DNA of 64,000 nucleotides, from contig NZ_JAHTBK010000001.1 in the NCBI RefSeq assembly GCF_020177575.1, positions 2,992,001-3,056,000 on the forward strand. Direction: 5' to 3'. The translations under genes were made by a program, and so were the position numbers. Position 1 is the stretch's first letter. Each line of letters opens with the position of its first letter. This document shows positions 60,663-64,000 of this stretch, piece by piece. Source of the DNA: Hasllibacter sp. MH4015 (lineage in GTDB: Bacteria > Pseudomonadota > Alphaproteobacteria > Rhodobacterales > Rhodobacteraceae). The notes below the pieces were generated by a model that had not been told where the DNA came from, did not search any database, and saw nothing but the letters and a program-made list of their open reading frames with translations.

Positions 60663-62733
60663 CAACGACATTCCGGAACTGGAAGTCAGCGCGAACGAGG
60701 GGCGTCGCATCTCCTGGGTTTGGGTGATGCCGCTGCTGGCTTTGGCCATCTCCGTCTTTGTCGTCGTGCAGACCTATCGCGGACAGGGTCCCATCATCAT
60801 CGTGACCTTGCCGTCCGCGTCGGGGATCGAGGCCGGGGAGACGCCGCTGCGCTTTCGCGATGTTCAGGTCGGGCTGGTCGAGGAGTTGGAGTTTTCAGAA
60901 GGTTTCGGCGCGGTGGAGGCGCATATCCGCCTCGACAGTACGGTCGCGCCTTACGTGGATGCCGACGCGGAGTTCTGGCTTGTGCAGCCGGAAGTTTCGG
61001 CGCGCGGGATCACGGGTCTGTCGACCGTTTTGTCCGGCGTCTATATCGAGGGTACGTGGGACGGCGAAATCGGCTTCGCCCGGGATCGGTTCGAGGCGCT
61101 GGAGGATACGCCCCTGTTCCTGCCGGGCGAGGCGGGGACGCAGATCGTTCTTCGGTCGCGCGATGGCGGGCAGCTCGCCGCCGGTGCGCCGGTTCTCTAT
61201 AACGGGATCGAGGTCGGTCGGCTCGGCGTGCCGGAATTGTCGGAGAATGGCACCGTCATCACCATGGATGCCTTCATCGAAGCCCCCCATGACGCGCGGC
61301 TGTCCACCAATACGCGGTTCTGGGATATCTCGGGCATTTCTGTCGATCTGAACACATCCGGCCTGTCGATCAATTTCGAAAGCCTCGCATCCCTCGTGGA
61401 GGGCGGTGTCGCTTTCGAGGACCTCGTGACCGGGGGCGAACCGATCGAGGAGGGCCACCTTTTCGAAGTTTACGGCAGCCGAAGCGCGGCGCAGCGCAGC
61501 GTTTTCGAGGCGCCGGTCAACCAGACCCTTGAGCTTGCCGTTCTGCTGCCTGCCGATGGCGTCCGCCTCGCATTGGGGGCGACGGTCCGATATGGCGGCG
61601 TCCGGGTCGGGGAGGTGACGAACATCATCGGCTTCACCGATCCCCGCGCCCCGGACGACGGTGTGCAGATCCTTGTCTCCTTCACGATCTCGCCCGCGCG
61701 GATCGGGATGCCTGACGACATCGCGACAATCGAGGAATTGCTGGACGTGCTTGGGCGTCGGGTGCGCAACGGGTTGCGGGTGCGGGTCGCGTCGGAAGGT
61801 TTGCTTGGCACGTCACTGATCCTTGAGATGTTCGAGGATGAGGATCCCGATGGCGAACAGCTTGTGACCGATCTGGTCGAGGCGCCGCTGATGCCCGGCG
61901 CACCGGCGAACGTGACCGAGGCCGCGGCGGATATCGACGCCATCGTGTCCCGCGTGGCGGCGTTGCCGATCGAGGACCTGATGAACGCCGCCATCGACAC
62001 GTTGAACGGGATCACGGCGCTGTCGACCGGCGAAGACATCCGCGCGCTGCCCGTGAACCTCAACGCGCTGGTCGAAGAAGCCCGGACGCTCGTGGCGGCC
62101 GAGGAGATACAAACCACGCTTGCGGATGTCGCCAGCGCAGCCGCCGCGCTTGAGGAATTGGTGGCGGGAATTTCGGACAGCGAGGGCGTGAGCACCGCGT
62201 TGACCGCGTTGGAAAGCAGCGACACGATCGTGGCGAACCTGCAGACCTTCACCGAGGGATTGCCCGATGTTCTGACATCCGTGGAGGAGTTGGTGGCACA
62301 ACTGGACGCCGCGCCGGTGACGTCGGCGGCCAGTTCCGCCGATCGGGTGCTGAGGCGGATCGAGACGATCCTGGCAGCCGAAGGGGCGGAGGGCTTGCCG
62401 GATTCGCTCAACGCGTCGCTGACGGAACTGGCCGCGGTGTTGAGTGCGCTGCGCGAAGGCGGGGCGGCGGAAAACCTGTCCGGCACGCTTGCCTCCGCCG
62501 ATTCCGCATTTTCGGCTTTTGAATCGGCGGCTGAGCAGGTGCCGGCCATCGTCACGCGGTTGAATGCGCTTGTGGGGTCGCTTCAGGGCCTGTCGAACGA
62601 TTATGATGACAATTCCACCGTCTACCGGGATCTCCGGGCCGCGATCTCGGACATTTCGCAGGCGGCAGACGCGTTCCGATCCCTTGCCCGGGCCATCGAA
62701 CGCAACCCGAACTCGCTGATTACAGGACGCTGA
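60655..62733 (+). CDS. pqiB: PqiB MCE-domain protein
   Basis: 692 aa. N-terminal anchor helix (about 19-41, VWVMPLLALAISVFVVVQTY), then three MCE domains in the periplasm (about 48-140, 160-275, 290-405), which stack into hexameric rings in MCE proteins. The remainder (about 440-692) is helical and rich in Ala, forming a needle-like extension. MCE motif examples are GIEAGETPLRFRDVQVGLVEEL and LGATVRYGGVRVGEVTNI. Together with PqiA and PqiC it probably moves lipids between membranes. pqiC follows after 1 nt. Confidence 0.93.
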   Translation: MADNDIPELEVSANEGRRISWVWVMPLLALAISVFVVVQTYRGQGPIIIVTLPSASGIEAGETPLRFRDVQVGLVEELEFSEGFGAVEAHIRLDSTVAPYVDADAEFWLVQPEVSARGITGLSTVLSGVYIEGTWDGEIGFARDRFEALEDTPLFLPGEAGTQIVLRSRDGGQLAAGAPVLYNGIEVGRLGVPELSENGTVITMDAFIEAPHDARLSTNTRFWDISGISVDLNTSGLSINFESLASLVEGGVAFEDLVTGGEPIEEGHLFEVYGSRSAAQRSVFEAPVNQTLELAVLLPADGVRLALGATVRYGGVRVGEVTNIIGFTDPRAPDDGVQILVSFTISPARIGMPDDIATIEELLDVLGRRVRNGLRVRVASEGLLGTSLILEMFEDEDPDGEQLVTDLVEAPLMPGAPANVTEAAADIDAIVSRVAALPIEDLMNAAIDTLNGITALSTGEDIRALPVNLNALVEEARTLVAAEEIQTTLADVASAAAALEELVAGISDSEGVSTALTALESSDTIVANLQTFTEGLPDVLTSVEELVAQLDAAPVTSAASSADRVLRRIETILAAEGAEGLPDSLNASLTELAAVLSALREGGAAENLSGTLASADSAFSAFESAAEQVPAIVTRLNALVGSLQGLSNDYDDNSTVYRDLRAAISDISQAADAFRSLARAIERNPNSLITGR

Positions 62734-62734
62734 A

Positions 62735-63289
62735 ATGAAACTTGCCCAGATCATGTTTGCCTTCGTCCTGTGTCTTGCCGGGTGTGGCGGCGAACCGGCC
62801 CGCCTGTCGATCGGTCCGACCACATCGGTGATGGAAACGCGTGTATCGGTCCGGTCGGTCGTGGTCGGCGACATCTCCCTGCCCGAATACGCCAATGCGT
62901 CCGAAGTGGTACGGGAGACGGAGGGCGGCCTTATCGAAACCGTGCCGGATCTGATCTGGGCCGATATTCCCGAAGACGCGATGGCCAATGCGGTGGTCCG
63001 CCACTTGTCGGACATCACGAACGTGCCCGTGGCGCGCGCGCCTTGGCCGCTCAGCTCCTTCCCCGATGCGGAATTGACGATCAGGGCGGAGCGGATGCTG
63101 TTGCGGGCCGACGGGCAATTGCACCTGACCGGGCAATTCGCGATCCGTCGCGATGATGGCTCCTGGGCGGAGCGTATCCGGGGCTTCAATCTCACCGTCC
63201 CGGTACTCGGCCCGGGCCTGCCCGACCTTGCGCAAGCCCATGCGGAGGCGTGGCGTCAATTGTCCGAACAGATCGCCGGGCAGCTTTAG
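62735..63289 (+). CDS. pqiC: PqiC-type MCE-associated lipoprotein
   Basis: 184 aa. Lipoprotein signal with lipobox LAGC (Cys17) in MKLAQIMFAFVLCLAGCGG. The mature domain resembles ABC-transport auxiliary lipoprotein PqiC: TRVSVRSVVVGDISLPEYA, LIWADIPEDAMANAVVRHLSD and RAERMLLRADGQLHLTGQFAI. It would bind the tip of the PqiB needle at the outer membrane. It begins 1 nt after the pqiB stop. Confidence 0.88.
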   Translation: MKLAQIMFAFVLCLAGCGGEPARLSIGPTTSVMETRVSVRSVVVGDISLPEYANASEVVRETEGGLIETVPDLIWADIPEDAMANAVVRHLSDITNVPVARAPWPLSSFPDAELTIRAERMLLRADGQLHLTGQFAIRRDDGSWAERIRGFNLTVPVLGPGLPDLAQAHAEAWRQLSEQIAGQL

Positions 63290-63324
63290 GCCGACACAGG
63301 CCTGACCGGAGGGATGCGGAGCCG

Positions 63325-64000
63325 ATGACGGGCCGAGAGCTACATTCCCATTGGCGCAACGCTTCCGGTATTGAGGGTGGCGATGGGCTGCATGATGCCC
63401 TTTTCCCCTATTGGAGCTTCACCAAGACGGCCATCGCTATCTGTGCCCTGAAGCTGGTGGAGCGGGGTATGCTGGCCCTTGATACGCCGCTTGACAGGCA
63501 GCCCTATACGTTGCGGCAATTGCTTCGGCACAGCGCGGGCCTTCCCGATTACGGGACGCTGACCGCCTATCACGAGGCGGTCACGCGCGGCGATACGCCC
63601 TGGTCACGCGAGGAGGTGCTGGACAAGGCGCTGACGCAAGGGATGCTGTTCTTGCCGGACGGCGGATGGGCCTATTCCAATATCGGCTACCTTTTGGTGC
63701 GTGGCATGATCGAGGATGCCACCGGTCAAGCGCTAGGCGCCGTCCTGCATGATCTGATCATCGAGCCGTTGGGATTGGAGAGTGTCGCGTTCTGGGACAA
63801 TCTTGAGCAATCCAAACAGCTCCATTGGGACGCCGCGCAACGGTATGACCCAAACTGGGTCTACCATGGCTGTCTGATCGGAACGGCATCGGATGCAGTA
63901 AGCCTGCTTGACGGATTGATCCACGGCGCGCTTCTGCCGCGGCCCCTATTGGACCAGATGCTGGATAAGCGCATACTTGGCGGGGCAATCGCCGGGCGAC
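63325..64000 (+). CDS. Beta-lactamase-family serine hydrolase, 3' end outside window
   Basis: 225 codons visible, no stop. Start ATG 63325. The catalytic Ser-x-x-Lys appears as SFTK in FPYWSFTKTAIAICALKLV and the second motif as YSN in GWAYSNIGYLL, the typical class C/PBP4-like beta-lactamase-fold order. The region HSAGLPDYGTL matches the conserved HTSGLPDY loop. No signal peptide is seen, so it may be a cytoplasmic esterase or peptidase instead of a beta-lactamase. The KTG-type third motif lies beyond the window. Confidence 0.85.
   Translation, partial: MTGRELHSHWRNASGIEGGDGLHDALFPYWSFTKTAIAICALKLVERGMLALDTPLDRQPYTLRQLLRHSAGLPDYGTLTAYHEAVTRGDTPWSREEVLDKALTQGMLFLPDGGWAYSNIGYLLVRGMIEDATGQALGAVLHDLIIEPLGLESVAFWDNLEQSKQLHWDAAQRYDPNWVYHGCLIGTASDAVSLLDGLIHGALLPRPLLDQMLDKRILGGAIAGR

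Noticed and set aside
1-64000. CRISPR array, prophage or insertion sequence
   Set aside because: No regularly spaced repeats, transposase, integrase or phage structural gene could be read on either strand.

Overview
The window reads as one contiguous, gene-dense chromosomal segment of a high-GC alphaproteobacterium, most likely a Rhodobacterales/Roseobacter-group marine or aquatic bacterium. The inference rests on gene content and order: a divergent senC/regB redox-sensing pair with regA nearby, hemD followed by an alphaproteobacterial Mic60 homologue and hemY, a DUF3035 (BamF-type) lipoprotein, a DUF1674 protein beside rsmB, addB-addA instead of recBCD, and candidate EcfG-type and CtrA-type regulatory sites. 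No transposase, integrase, prophage, CRISPR array or rRNA gene was found. The only RNA gene is tRNA-Thr(CGU).

Layout. 1-7.3 kb: tail of a phosphodiester-glycosidase-like gene, rbfA, dapB, a small secreted protein, a DUF1674 protein, rsmB, a heparinase II/III-like protein, purH. 7.3-17.2 kb: lspA, DUF3035 lipoprotein, a tandem M16 peptidase pair, mutL, rmuC, a free-methionine-sulfoxide reductase, a thiolase and a STAS/anti-sigma-kinase pair. 17.6-23.6 kb: gamma-glutamyltranspeptidase, a class A penicillin-binding protein, glnK-amtB. 23.7-37.6 kb: senC and regB (divergent), a PAS-domain membrane protein behind a perfect TTAA-N7-TTAA box, then a tightly overlapped run tsaE-amgK-murU-addB-addA, trxA, and regA. 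37.5-48 kb: accessory genes (LysR regulator, GNAT, HD hydrolase, secreted proteins), ahcY, a PRC-barrel protein behind two EcfG-like promoters, a translationally coupled PhyH dioxygenase/HD-domain oxygenase pair, and small DUF proteins. 47.6-54.3 kb: a minus-strand run tsaD-gpsA-yciI-EVE facing hemD-mic60-hemY and the tRNA. 54.6-59.2 kb: a six-gene ABC cluster combining an FtsX/MacB-type permease with a divergent ZnuA-like binding protein, a DUF4198 (NikK-like) protein and a small NikL-like protein. 59.4-63.3 kb: pqiA split over two genes, pqiB, pqiC. The window ends inside a beta-lactamase-family serine hydrolase.

How genes work together. Several blocks serve the envelope: AmgK/MurU recycle muropeptide sugars, the PBP builds peptidoglycan, LspA and the lipoproteins serve the outer membrane, and PqiABC is a predicted MCE lipid-transport machine. 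glnK-amtB is the ammonium module. RegB/RegA/SenC is the redox and cytochrome-oxidase module. TsaD and TsaE are both parts of the t6A tRNA-modification pathway.

The two places most worth experimental attention are the FtsX-type metal ABC cluster (54652-59160) and the PhyH/HD oxygenase pair (44600-46059). Each resembles a known architecture, but its exact composition or substrate cannot be assigned from sequence. All positions and starts were read by eye. No database search was run, so family names are recognition-based.
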